Notes: generated from the letters alone by a model not told the origin. A stretch of 6,520 nt of DNA from Planctomycetaceae bacterium (GCA_031288765.1 JAITQV010000311.1:1-6520), one strand, 5' to 3'. Numbered from the stretch's first letter, positions 1-5,925 are shown. Made by a program: numbers and translations.

Positions 1-16
1 CGAAACCATGCAGATT

Positions 17-220
17 GGAGTTGAATCGGTACCGATTGGAGTTGAGTCGGTACCGGTTGGAGTTGAATCGGTACCGATTGGAGTTGAATCCGTACCGATT
101 GGAGTTGAGTCGGTACCGATTGGAATTGAATCGGTACCGATTGGAGTTGAATCGGTATCGATTGGAGTTGAATCGGTACCGGTTAGAGTTGAGTCGGTAC
201 CGGTTGGGCTTGAACCGGTT
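17..220. repeat. 21-bp tandem repeat array, nine full units plus a decayed tenth
   Basis: Nine contiguous 21-bp units start at 17, 38, 59, 80, 101, 122, 143, 164 and 185. A degenerate tenth begins at 206. The commonest unit is GGAGTTGAATCGGTACCGATT, with a few point variants (gaGtc, ccgGtt, ccGta, gtaTcg). Each good unit contains the 14-bp perfect palindrome AATCGGTACCGATT centred on GGTACC. Because 21 is a multiple of 3, every frame repeats as a heptapeptide: one + frame reads IGVESVP, another reads ELNRYRL, and the third is closed by TGA. The minus-strand frames of the unit are also open. The ELNRYRL frame is open to the left edge and runs on to 332, so a translated repeat protein cannot be excluded. 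Lack of a ribosome binding site and the multi-frame openness favour a DNA repeat. The 21-bp period is about two helical turns. Confidence 0.95.
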
Positions 221-257
221 TAGAGAAACGGTATCTATTCAGTGGAAAGTTTCCGCA

Positions 258-343
258 GAACCTTATTTTCAACCTGATTTTGTGAGGAAATTTTGGCTGC
301 TAAGGTTGTTTTGTTTGAAAAAAACAGGTTGAAGATAAGGTTT
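258..343. other. long inverted repeat (about 19-bp stem, 48-nt loop)
   Basis: CCTTATTTTCAACCTG at 261-276 is the reverse complement of CAGGTTGAAGATAAGG at 325-340, except for one position that would be a G-U pair in + strand RNA. Pairing extends outward by A-T, A-T and G-T to 258/343. The loop (277-324) is T-rich. It lies between the tandem array and the candidate promoter of the 635-residue gene. It could be the end of a decayed repeat element or a terminator-like structure for something left of the window. No U-tract follows it, so an intrinsic terminator is not well supported. Confidence 0.6.
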
Positions 344-358
344 GCCTTGCGTAATAGT

Positions 359-388
359 TTGACAAAGGACTGAACAGATGCAAATTAT
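359..388 (+). promoter_or_regulatory. candidate sigma-70-type promoter for the di-haem protein gene
   Basis: TTGACA at 359-364 matches the -35 consensus exactly. An 18-bp spacer leads to AATTAT at 383-388, a 4/6 match to TATAAT. If used, it would give a leader of roughly 160 nt before the start at 556. The -10 is weak and planctomycete promoters are not well defined, so this is only a candidate. Confidence 0.35.
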
Positions 389-503
389 TTCTGAAATTAT
401 TGGCTGCGGTTCCGAAAACCGGTCTTGATTTTAGAAAGGAAAAAGAGATAATTGCATTCTTGTAGAAGTTTGCGGATTTCCAACCGTAGAAAACCCGTTC
501 ACC

Positions 504-527
504 CCAAACGAATCCCAGTTCGTTTGG
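504..527 (+). promoter_or_regulatory. leader hairpin just upstream of the ribosome binding site
   Basis: CCAAACGAA (504-512) and TTCGTTTGG (519-527) form a perfect 9-bp stem with a 6-nt TCCCAG loop. The stem ends 13 nt before the Shine-Dalgarno AAGGAG at 541-546. No T-run follows, so it is not a classical terminator. It may stabilise the messenger or modulate translation of the downstream gene. A smaller hairpin, CGGTT-ccgaa-AACCG, lies upstream at 407-421. Confidence 0.55.
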
Positions 528-555
528 AACAACCCCAATTAAGGAGCAATACAAA

Positions 556-2463
556 ATGAAAAACAAACATCTTGTTTTATCTGTTGTCCTGTCCGCTATT
601 GTGATTCTGATGTGGAATCATTCTGTTTTTGCGGCGGAAGGTTACAAAGGACCGATTGACTTGACGGCAACCAAAGACGGCACGAAAATCTATATCACCC
701 ATTTCGATGCCAATGAAATTGCTGTATTGAATACAGCAGACAACAAAGTAATTCAAACAATCCCCGTCGGAAAAGAACCCGCCGGACTTGTTTTGAGCAT
801 TGACGAAAAAACGTTTTATGTTACATCCGGCGGTTCCCGCGGGTTGGTGCAGGCGGTTGATCCGGCAAGCGGCAAAGTTGTCCGTGAAGTTGCCGCCGGT
901 CATACGCCGATGGGACCCGCCATCACTCCCGACGGTAAAAAACTTTTTGTTTGTAACCGTTTTAATAATGATGTCAGCGAATATGATTTGCCGGAATTGA
1001 AACTTGTCCGGCGTATCAACGTGATTCGCGAACCCCGCGGCGCGGTTGTTACGAAAGACGGCAAAACGGTTTATGTTTCCAACGCCGTACCCAATAATGT
1101 TGCCAATATTCCCGAAAACCCCGATGCGTTGATTGATGTGGCGGCTGAAGTTTCGGCGATTGATATTGCCGCCGGAACGGTGAAAAACATTCGGCTGCCC
1201 AACGGGAGCGGCAGTATTCACGGAATTTGTATTTCACCGGACGGGAGGTATGTTTATCTTACGGAAATTCTCGCTCGGTTTCAGATGCCGACCACTCAGC
1301 TTGAGCGCGGTTGGACGAACACCAATGGAATCAGTATTATCGATACGGCACAACTTGGTAATAAACGTTCCGGTTTTGTCAACACGGTTTTGCTTGACGA
1401 TGTTGATCTTGGCGCCGCCAATCCGTGGGGAATTACAACATCCGCCGACGGCAAACAGATTTATATTGCTGTTGCCGGAACAAGCGAGTTAATCATTGTT
1501 GATGCGGAGGCTATGCACAAAAAACTGGCGTCATTACCGCAGGATGATTCCGAAACGCCCACCGGTTATTCCGGCGGGAGCAGTGCGTCCGCCAAAGCCG
1601 GCGATGTGCCGAATGATTTGGCGTTTTTGGTCGGCATGAAAAAGCGTGTCCGGCTTGACGGCAAAGGCGCACGCCCTGTTGTTGCGGTCGGGAGTAACAT
1701 TTATATCGGGATGTATTACAGTGATACGCTCCAAAAAGTCGATTTAACGGCGTCCGGCACTCTTAAAGGTACGGAAATTGCGGTCGGTGTTAAACCGAAT
1801 CCGAGCAGAGAACGGCTCGGCGAAATTCATTGGAACGACGCAACGCTTTGTTTTCAGTATTGGCAAAGTTGTGCGAGTTGCCATCCGGACGGGCGAATGG
1901 ACGCTTATAACTGGGATCTTTTGAACGACGGACTCGGCAATCCGAAAAACGCCAAAAGTTTGCTTTGGTGTGACAAATGTCCGCCGGCAATGTGGGAAGG
2001 TGTTCGCAAGACGTCGGCTCATTGTACCCGAACCGGATTTCAATTTATTCTTTTTTCCATGCCGGACGAAACCAAATGTCAGGATATTGATGCTTATGTT
2101 CATGCGATGCAGCCTGTTCCGAGTCCTTATCTTGCGGACGGCAAGTTAAGTGAACGTGCCGAACGCGGTAAAAAGATTTTTGAGGATTCGAAGGTTGGTT
2201 GTGTGAAATGTCATCCGGCTCCGTTGTTTACGGATCAGAAACTGCACGATGTGAACACGAAATGTTATTATGATCGCAAGGGCAGTTTTGACACGCCGAC
2301 GCTTGTTGAAACATGGCGGACGGCGCCGTATCTTCACGACGGGCGTTACACAAATATGCAGGATTTGTTCAAAAAGGGAAAACACGGCGATGTGGAAGGC
2401 GATATTGATTCGTTGACCGACGAACAACTCGATGATCTTATCGAATACGTGTTGTCGTTGTGA
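556..2463 (+). CDS. exported YVTN beta-propeller / di-haem cytochrome c peroxidase-like protein
   Basis: This 635-residue protein probably acts in the periplasm in electron transfer or peroxide/substrate oxidation. The start is supported by AAGGAG at 541-546, 9 nt upstream. Residues 1-26 form a signal peptide (basic N-terminus, hydrophobic core, VFA before the predicted cut). Residues about 30-415 carry beta-propeller repeats with recurring DGKxxYV-type strands, as in YVTN-family proteins, interrupted by a Gly/Ser-rich loop near 330-352. The C-terminal part has two c-type haem sites, CASCH (439-443) and CVKCH (549-553), and ends with TPTLVETWRTAPYLHDGR (580-597), typical of the MauG/cytochrome c peroxidase superfamily. 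Extra cysteines at 472, 475, 490, 508 and 570 look unusual. It is convergent with nadD and seems to be a single-gene unit. The domain assignment is firm; substrate and partner are unknown. Confidence 0.93.
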   Translation: MKNKHLVLSVVLSAIVILMWNHSVFAAEGYKGPIDLTATKDGTKIYITHFDANEIAVLNTADNKVIQTIPVGKEPAGLVLSIDEKTFYVTSGGSRGLVQAVDPASGKVVREVAAGHTPMGPAITPDGKKLFVCNRFNNDVSEYDLPELKLVRRINVIREPRGAVVTKDGKTVYVSNAVPNNVANIPENPDALIDVAAEVSAIDIAAGTVKNIRLPNGSGSIHGICISPDGRYVYLTEILARFQMPTTQLERGWTNTNGISIIDTAQLGNKRSGFVNTVLLDDVDLGAANPWGITTSADGKQIYIAVAGTSELIIVDAEAMHKKLASLPQDDSETPTGYSGGSSASAKAGDVPNDLAFLVGMKKRVRLDGKGARPVVAVGSNIYIGMYYSDTLQKVDLTASGTLKGTEIAVGVKPNPSRERLGEIHWNDATLCFQYWQSCASCHPDGRMDAYNWDLLNDGLGNPKNAKSLLWCDKCPPAMWEGVRKTSAHCTRTGFQFILFSMPDETKCQDIDAYVHAMQPVPSPYLADGKLSERAERGKKIFEDSKVGCVKCHPAPLFTDQKLHDVNTKCYYDRKGSFDTPTLVETWRTAPYLHDGRYTNMQDLFKKGKHGDVEGDIDSLTDEQLDDLIEYVLSL

Positions 2464-2465
2464 GG

Positions 2466-2517
2466 ACAAAATTTCCATTGAAATATTACAAATTTTTGTG
2501 TTCTTTTATATTTTTTG
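2466..2517 (+). terminator. AT-rich hairpin and T-runs after the di-haem protein gene
   Basis: ACAAAATTT (2466-2474) pairs with AAATTTTTGT (2490-2499), leaving one bulged T. T-rich sequence follows (TTCTTTTATATTTTTT, 2501-2516). It starts 3 nt after the stop codon. The stem has little G-C, so it is weak as an intrinsic terminator. Confidence 0.3.
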
Positions 2518-2536
2518 GTTTTTTCCCAACCAAAAA
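2512..2536. other. 9-bp inverted repeat between convergent genes
   Basis: TTTTTGGTT (2512-2520) and AACCAAAAA (2528-2536) are perfect reverse complements around the 7-nt loop TTTTCCC. The site lies between two converging transcription units and is symmetrical, so it could serve either direction. Neither side has a clean terminal T-run. A further short hairpin, GGCAA-gat-TTGCC, is at 2576-2588. Confidence 0.35.
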
Positions 2537-2599
2537 TGGAACTCATCAATTGAAAACAGGAACGCCTAAGTTAGCGGCAAGATTTGCCCCGTTTACTAC

Positions 2600-2730
2600 A
2601 AGGTAGGCAACCATTTAGTTAATAGTTTATAGTGGATAGTTAATAGTTCGCAAGCGGATTAAATATGTTGCAGCAAAATAATTCCGCTTGCGTCCTCCAC
2701 TATAAACTATACACTACTAACTATTAACTA
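2600..2730. repeat. palindromic heptamer element, copy 1 (right end merges into nadD)
   Basis: The left end AAGGTAGGC (2600-2608) is shared with copy 2. The left arm from 2616 is five heptamers: TAGTTAA, TAGTTTA, TAGTGGA, TAGTTAA, TAGTTCG. The core CGCAAGCGGA (2649-2658) pairs perfectly with TCCGCTTGCG (2683-2692). The right arm, read on the minus strand from 2730, is again five heptamers: TAGTTAA, TAGTTAG, TAGTGTA, TAGTTTA, TAGTGGA. The outermost 12 bases of the arms (2616-2627 and 2719-2730) are perfect reverse complements. Unlike copy 2, no terminal inverted repeat is visible on the right, where nadD coding sequence takes over. There is no room for a protein, so it is a non-autonomous, MITE-like or REP-like repeat. 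Whether it moves is unknown. Confidence 0.85.
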
Positions 2731-3344
2731 TTGTACAGGTTATGGGATTTAATGTATGTTTCCACATTTTTCGGAACCAAAAAACGAATACTTTCGCCGC
2801 AGGAAATTTTATCCCGAATATAAGTGGAAGAAAATCCTATTTGCGGCATTTGAATGACATTGTTTCGGATTTTTTCCAGATTTTCCTGAGACAGAAAACT
2901 ATTCAACGCCTCAAAATACGGCAACGGCGAATCAGGGCGATGCACCACCAACGGCTCCGTAAGACGGAAAATTTCACCGACATCACGCCAGTTCGGAAGG
3001 TCATTGAACATATCAGCGCCCATTAAAAGAAACAATTCCGGTTCAACCAAAGCAAATGTTTTTTTGAAATACCGGAGCGTTTCAATCGTATAACTGGGTT
3101 CCCGCCGATCAATTTCACAACGACTCACCAAAAATTCCTCACAACCGATGATGGCTAACTCAATCATGTTGAAACGGTCTTCACCGGAGGCGTGATACGT
3201 TCCTTTTCCCGAACGATGCGGCGAAACTCCCGTCGGTACAAATACAACCCGATCTAAATCCGCCTGGCGAAGACAACTCTCCGCCAGTAAAAGATGACCG
3301 AAATGAATCGGGTCAAAAGCTCCGCCGAAAATCCCGTAACGCAT
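2724..3344 (-). CDS. nadD: nicotinate-nucleotide adenylyltransferase
   Basis: NadD transfers AMP from ATP to nicotinate mononucleotide, making nicotinate adenine dinucleotide in cytoplasmic NAD synthesis. The 206 residues match the usual length. The nucleotidyltransferase signature GGAFDPIHFGH lies at 7-17 (the GxFDPxHxGH motif). Other family landmarks are RFNMIEL (57-63), PSYTIETL (83-90), LLMGADMFNDLPNW (106-119), VVHRP (133-137) and the C-terminal SSTYIR (172-177), which binds the ATP phosphates. No key residue is missing. The start has only a weak GGAA upstream. The gene begins 15 bp after the stop of the exported TIM-barrel gene, so co-transcription is likely. The C-terminus YIKSHNLY is normal for the family; the last two residues (NS) and the TAA stop come from the palindromic repeat element that overlaps the gene end. 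Confidence 0.95.
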   Translation of the reverse strand: MRYGIFGGAFDPIHFGHLLLAESCLRQADLDRVVFVPTGVSPHRSGKGTYHASGEDRFNMIELAIIGCEEFLVSRCEIDRREPSYTIETLRYFKKTFALVEPELFLLMGADMFNDLPNWRDVGEIFRLTEPLVVHRPDSPLPYFEALNSFLSQENLEKIRNNVIQMPQIGFSSTYIRDKISCGESIRFLVPKNVETYIKSHNLYNS

Positions 3345-3359
3345 TGTTCCAATACAAGA

Positions 3360-4250
3360 TCAAAATTCAATACCGGAAAGATATTTCAGACTTTGCGGAA
3401 TTTGTTTCAGAACATCGGGACTTTCATCTTCGATAAAATAATGTTTCACACCGATTTCCTGAGCCGCCTTCAACACAGCGGGATAATCCACCTGACCGCT
3501 TCCCAACGCAACATCATTTTTGACATCGATTCCGCCGCTGAGATTGCCCTCAACTCCTTTGGCTAAATCTTTTAAGTGCATTAAAATCCAACGGTCGGGA
3601 TATTTTTTCAGTAATTGAGCCGGGTCTTGACCGGGAAAAATCGTCCACAACACGTCCATCTCAAACTTGACAAAATCAGGATTCGTTTTTTGAACCAACA
3701 AATCAAACAACGTTTCGCCGTTTTTATACGGTTGAAATTCATAGCCGTGATTGTGATAGTAGAATTGAATCCCTTTCTCTTTAAGACGTTTCCCGATAGT
3801 GTTGAAATCTTCGGCAATTTTCAAGGTCTGGGCTTCGTCAAGCGGTGCTTTGTGCGGAGCCCAAGCAACACCGACATATTTAACCCCCAAATCATTCGCA
3901 ATTTCCGCCGCCTTGTCGGTTTGTTTCAAAAGAAAATCGTATCCGGCGTGCGCACCGATTGGTTTTAGTCCGCGTTGCTTCAACGCTTCCTTCATTTGCT
4001 CTTGCGTCAAACCGTAATGGCTGTCCAAACCGATTTCGACTTCGACAAAACCTTGCTCTTTGGCAAAATCCAACGCGGCGGCGCCGTTTTCTTTGATTTG
4101 GTCGCGCAAGGAATAGACAACCAAACCGACCGGTCCCCGAAATGATTTACTCGTCCCAACCGGTTCCGCCGCAGCCAAAACCGAAATGAAAATCGGTAAA
4201 ACAAACATCAATAAAACACAACATCCTAACAATTTGATTTTCATAGTCAT
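3360..4250 (-). CDS. exported sugar isomerase/epimerase-like TIM-barrel protein
   Basis: This 296-residue protein belongs to the AP-endonuclease-2/xylose-isomerase-like superfamily (PF01261), usually annotated as sugar phosphate isomerase/epimerase. Residues 1 to about 28 form a signal peptide: lysines at 4 and 6, a hydrophobic core and VLAAAE at the likely cut. The mature protein should therefore be periplasmic, where a phosphorylated sugar is an unlikely substrate. Barrel motifs with probable metal ligands follow in order: VEVEIGLD (69-76), YYHNHGYEF (164-172), FEMDVLW (196-202), LMHLKDL (223-229), LGSGQVDYPAVL (249-260) and YFIEDESP (271-278). Start choice is uncertain because ATG occurs at codons 1 and 3 and neither has a clear Shine-Dalgarno. 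The gene is first in a likely operon with nadD. Relatives near 3-keto-glycoside-processing genes suggest carbohydrate turnover, but that is inference. Confidence 0.9.
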   Translation of the reverse strand: MTMKIKLLGCCVLLMFVLPIFISVLAAAEPVGTSKSFRGPVGLVVYSLRDQIKENGAAALDFAKEQGFVEVEIGLDSHYGLTQEQMKEALKQRGLKPIGAHAGYDFLLKQTDKAAEIANDLGVKYVGVAWAPHKAPLDEAQTLKIAEDFNTIGKRLKEKGIQFYYHNHGYEFQPYKNGETLFDLLVQKTNPDFVKFEMDVLWTIFPGQDPAQLLKKYPDRWILMHLKDLAKGVEGNLSGGIDVKNDVALGSGQVDYPAVLKAAQEIGVKHYFIEDESPDVLKQIPQSLKYLSGIEF

Positions 4251-4266
4251 TTTCTGTTTGTAAAAG

Positions 4267-4288
4267 TAATTGATTGGTTAATTGATTG
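4267..4288. promoter_or_regulatory. direct repeat in the upstream region of the exported TIM-barrel gene
   Basis: TAATTGATTG occurs at 4267-4276 and again at 4279-4288, a 12-bp period, 17 nt upstream of the start codon. It could be an operator or part of the leader. The sequence is AT-rich, so chance is possible. No convincing -35/-10 pair was found on the minus strand here. Confidence 0.25.
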
Positions 4289-4323
4289 AAAAAAAACTTC
4301 ACAAAACGTAACAAGTTGTCTTA

Positions 4324-4505
4324 TTAACCACAGAATACACGAAACACACGGAAATTAATAAATTGTTAAGAATTTTTTTAAATCTCTCTTTTTAAAATTC
4401 TTATACGGTCAAAAATTTCCGCTGAAATATCACCAAATAAAATAATGAAATTTGCAAATATTTAATTGGGACAATTTCTGCATATCCTGTGTATTCGGCG
4501 GTTAA
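4324..4505. repeat. MITE-like element with 33-bp imperfect terminal inverted repeats
   Basis: The left end (4324-4356, beginning TTAACCACAGAATACAC) and the reverse complement of the right end (4473-4505, beginning TTAACCGCCGAATACAC) agree at 24 of 33 positions without gaps, including 15 of the first 17. The 116-bp interior is AT-rich and contains an inner inverted repeat, TAAGAATTTT (4367-4376) with AAAATTCTTA (4394-4403). No coding frame fits inside. The element fills most of the gap between the two TIM-barrel genes. It is unrelated in sequence to the heptamer element. Confidence 0.65.
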
Positions 4506-4525
4506 AAATAGATTCTTTGGGAATC
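4503..4525 (-). terminator. weak intrinsic-terminator-like hairpin after the 350-residue TIM-barrel gene
   Basis: On the minus strand GATTC (4525-4521) pairs with GAATC (4515-4511) around a 5-nt loop, followed by TATTTTT (4510-4504). It lies about 45 nt past the stop codon at 4569. The stem is only 5 bp, so the call is tentative. The T-run overlaps the right end of the inverted-repeat element. Confidence 0.3.
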
Positions 4526-4568
4526 AGGTTAATCAAACGGGCGGTTACAGGTTTTAAGCGTACACGGT

Positions 4569-5621
4569 TTATTTCCAGCCGAATTCATTTCGGACATTCG
4601 ACATGGCGGCGAGAATATCGTTCCATGTTTGCGGGTTCATCATTGTGGTATTGGGAAACATGCAGCCGTCCCAACAAATGTGGTTGAACCGTTTGGTCAA
4701 TCCGTCTTCGTCTTTGAGCCAAAAACCGGCGTAGTATGTGATGTCGAGTTTCCCGTTTGGGTCATTCGCCAAACAATGGCGACCGGTTTTATCGTGATCA
4801 CCGCTGCCGAAAACGGTACCGTCATTTTGCGCAATATGCAAATCAACCGTCCAATGCCGCAACGCATCAGTCATTTTACGGTAAGCCGCATCAAAAACCG
4901 CTTTATCTTTCCAGTCGAAATTTTCCGGCAGAAGCCGGTCTTCGGGAGCGTTGTAACCGAGCAGGTAAAGCAAGGTGTGTGACAAATCCGCTTGAAAACC
5001 AAGAGTTTGCGGGCGGTCAACCATTTCGAGAATTTGGAGTATTCGTTTCCAGCTGTGGATTCCGCCCCAACAAATTTCGCCTTCACAAGCCAGAACTTCG
5101 TCGAATTGAGCCGCAATTTCGCAGGCTTCGGTAAAAGTTTTAGCGATTAATTTTTGGTTTCCTTCGGGGTCTTTTGCCCAATCTTCCACACTTGCCGAAG
5201 TGTCAATCCGAACACAACCATTAGGACGAATCCCGATTTTACGGAGTTCCGAAGCAATTCGGCAGGCTTTTTTAACTTGTGTCAGAAACTTTTTACGTTC
5301 TGTTTCATTTCCTATTGCGGAACCGCCGCCGGTTCCGCCCCACACCGGCGCAACCACCGTTCCAATCTCAAGCCGGAGTGATTGTGCTTTTTCCGCTAAT
5401 CTTTTGATGTCATCGTCCGACGAATCAATATCGAAGTGGGGGTTACTCAGGAACAGGTCAAAGCCGTCAAATTTAACTTCGTCCGTTTCGGCTTCTGTTG
5501 TCAGACGGAGCATTGTATCAAGGTCAATAATTGGGTCAGCGTCCGGTCCTCCCTTGCCGACAACACCGGGCCATGTTGCGTTGTGGAGTTTTGGGAAGGT
5601 GTTTGATTTACGTTTTGCCAT
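4569..5621 (-). CDS. xylose-isomerase-like TIM-barrel protein, planctomycete-type
   Basis: This 350-residue protein is of the sugar phosphate isomerase/epimerase class (PF01261-like fold). It has no signal peptide (MAKRKSN start), so it is expected in the cytoplasm. Well-conserved blocks, compared with relatives I recall from Planctomycetota, are WPGVVGKGGP (17-26), VKFDGFDLFL (49-58), FDIDSSDDDIKRLAEK (63-78), VVAPVWGGTGGGSAIG (89-104), DWAKDPEGN (147-155), ACEGEICWGGIHSWKR (178-193), LGFQADLSHTLLY (207-219), VDLHIAQND (259-267), HDKTGRHC (276-283) and HICWDGCMFPN (314-324). Likely metal or acid-base residues are E180 or E182, D212, H215, H262 and D318. The start is well supported: GGAGG lies at 5635-5631, 9 nt upstream of ATG. 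No neighbour is tightly coupled to it. The sugar substrate is unknown. Confidence 0.93.
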   Translation of the reverse strand: MAKRKSNTFPKLHNATWPGVVGKGGPDADPIIDLDTMLRLTTEAETDEVKFDGFDLFLSNPHFDIDSSDDDIKRLAEKAQSLRLEIGTVVAPVWGGTGGGSAIGNETERKKFLTQVKKACRIASELRKIGIRPNGCVRIDTSASVEDWAKDPEGNQKLIAKTFTEACEIAAQFDEVLACEGEICWGGIHSWKRILQILEMVDRPQTLGFQADLSHTLLYLLGYNAPEDRLLPENFDWKDKAVFDAAYRKMTDALRHWTVDLHIAQNDGTVFGSGDHDKTGRHCLANDPNGKLDITYYAGFWLKDEDGLTKRFNHICWDGCMFPNTTMMNPQTWNDILAAMSNVRNEFGWK

Positions 5622-5630
5622 CGTTTGGTT

Positions 5631-5635
5631 CCTCC
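5631..5635 (-). promoter_or_regulatory. Shine-Dalgarno site of the 350-residue TIM-barrel gene
   Basis: The + strand CCTCC reads GGAGG on the minus strand, within CGGAGGAACC, and is separated from the ATG at 5621 by 9 nt. It fixes the start and is the strongest ribosome binding site among the minus-strand genes here. Confidence 0.8.
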
Positions 5636-5733
5636 GAAACAGTTTACAAGTTGGCAGACTTCTTTTACTTTTCCGTTGAAAATAATCTTCGTTAAAAGCA
5701 AAAAAAGAAAATAATTCGGAACATCGGAAAATT

Positions 5734-5761
5734 ATTTTAACAATTTCCCAATAAGATTCAA
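5734..5761 (-). promoter_or_regulatory. candidate promoter for the 350-residue TIM-barrel gene
   Basis: Read on the minus strand, TTGAAT (5761-5756) and TAAAAT (5739-5734) are separated by 16 bp. They match the -35 and -10 consensus at 4/6 and 5/6. The predicted leader is about 105 nt. It lies between palindromic element copy 2 and the gene. The surrounding sequence is AT-rich, so chance matches are possible. Confidence 0.35.
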
Positions 5762-5784
5762 TACCGCCGGATTTTTGCCGACAA

Positions 5785-5925
5785 AAGGTAGGCGGTGTTT
5801 TAGTTAATAGTTTAGAGTTAATGGTGAATAGTGTCGGATACGGATTTCCTATTGCAACGCAATAACTCCGCTTGCGAACTATTAACCATAAACTATTAAC
5901 TATAAACTACAACGCCGCCTGCCTT
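5785..5925. repeat. palindromic heptamer element, copy 2 (complete, with terminal inverted repeats)
   Basis: The left end AAGGTAGGCGGTGTT (5785-5799) and the reverse complement of the right end (5911-5925, AAGGCAGGCGGCGTT) agree at 13 of 15 positions. The left arm from 5801 is five heptamers: TAGTTAA, TAGTTTA, GAGTTAA, TGGTGAA, TAGTGTC. The right arm, read on the minus strand from 5909, is TAGTTTA, TAGTTAA, TAGTTTA, TGGTTAA, TAGTTCG. The right side of the core keeps TCCGCTTGCG exactly as in copy 1; the left side has decayed (CGGATACGGA). The apex is a small hairpin, TATTGC-aac-GCAATA (5850-5864). The 141-bp unit has no coding capacity. It sits upstream of the minus-strand gene starting at 5621. 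Confidence 0.88.

Noticed and set aside
17..220. CRISPR array
   Set aside because: The 21-bp units are directly contiguous with no unique spacers, and no cas gene is present.
17..220. Iteron-type plasmid replication origin
   Set aside because: Unit size and phasing fit iterons, but there is no rep gene or partition gene in view and nadD nearby points to a chromosome.
15..332. Reading frame encoding ELNRYRL heptapeptides and a non-repetitive tail
   Set aside because: It has no ribosome binding site in view, its openness follows from the 21-bp repeat, and its tail crosses the inverted repeat at 258-343. It could still be the end of a gene that starts left of the window.
300..566. 88-codon minus-strand frame across the leader region
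   Set aside because: It covers the candidate promoter, leader hairpin and ribosome binding site of the 635-residue gene and shows no start signal or family resemblance.
577..1221. 214-codon minus-strand frame opposite the beta-propeller
   Set aside because: It is antisense to a clearly coding gene with signal peptide and domain motifs, and its translation shows no recognisable protein features.
4217..4250. Lipoprotein signal (LLGC at residues 7-10) in the exported TIM-barrel protein
   Set aside because: The cysteine lies too early, with the hydrophobic core continuing after it; an ordinary signal peptide cut near the Ala run at 26-28 fits better.
4629..5679. Several + strand frames opposite the 350-residue TIM-barrel gene
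   Set aside because: They are shadows of a gene with strong family conservation and a good ribosome binding site on the minus strand.
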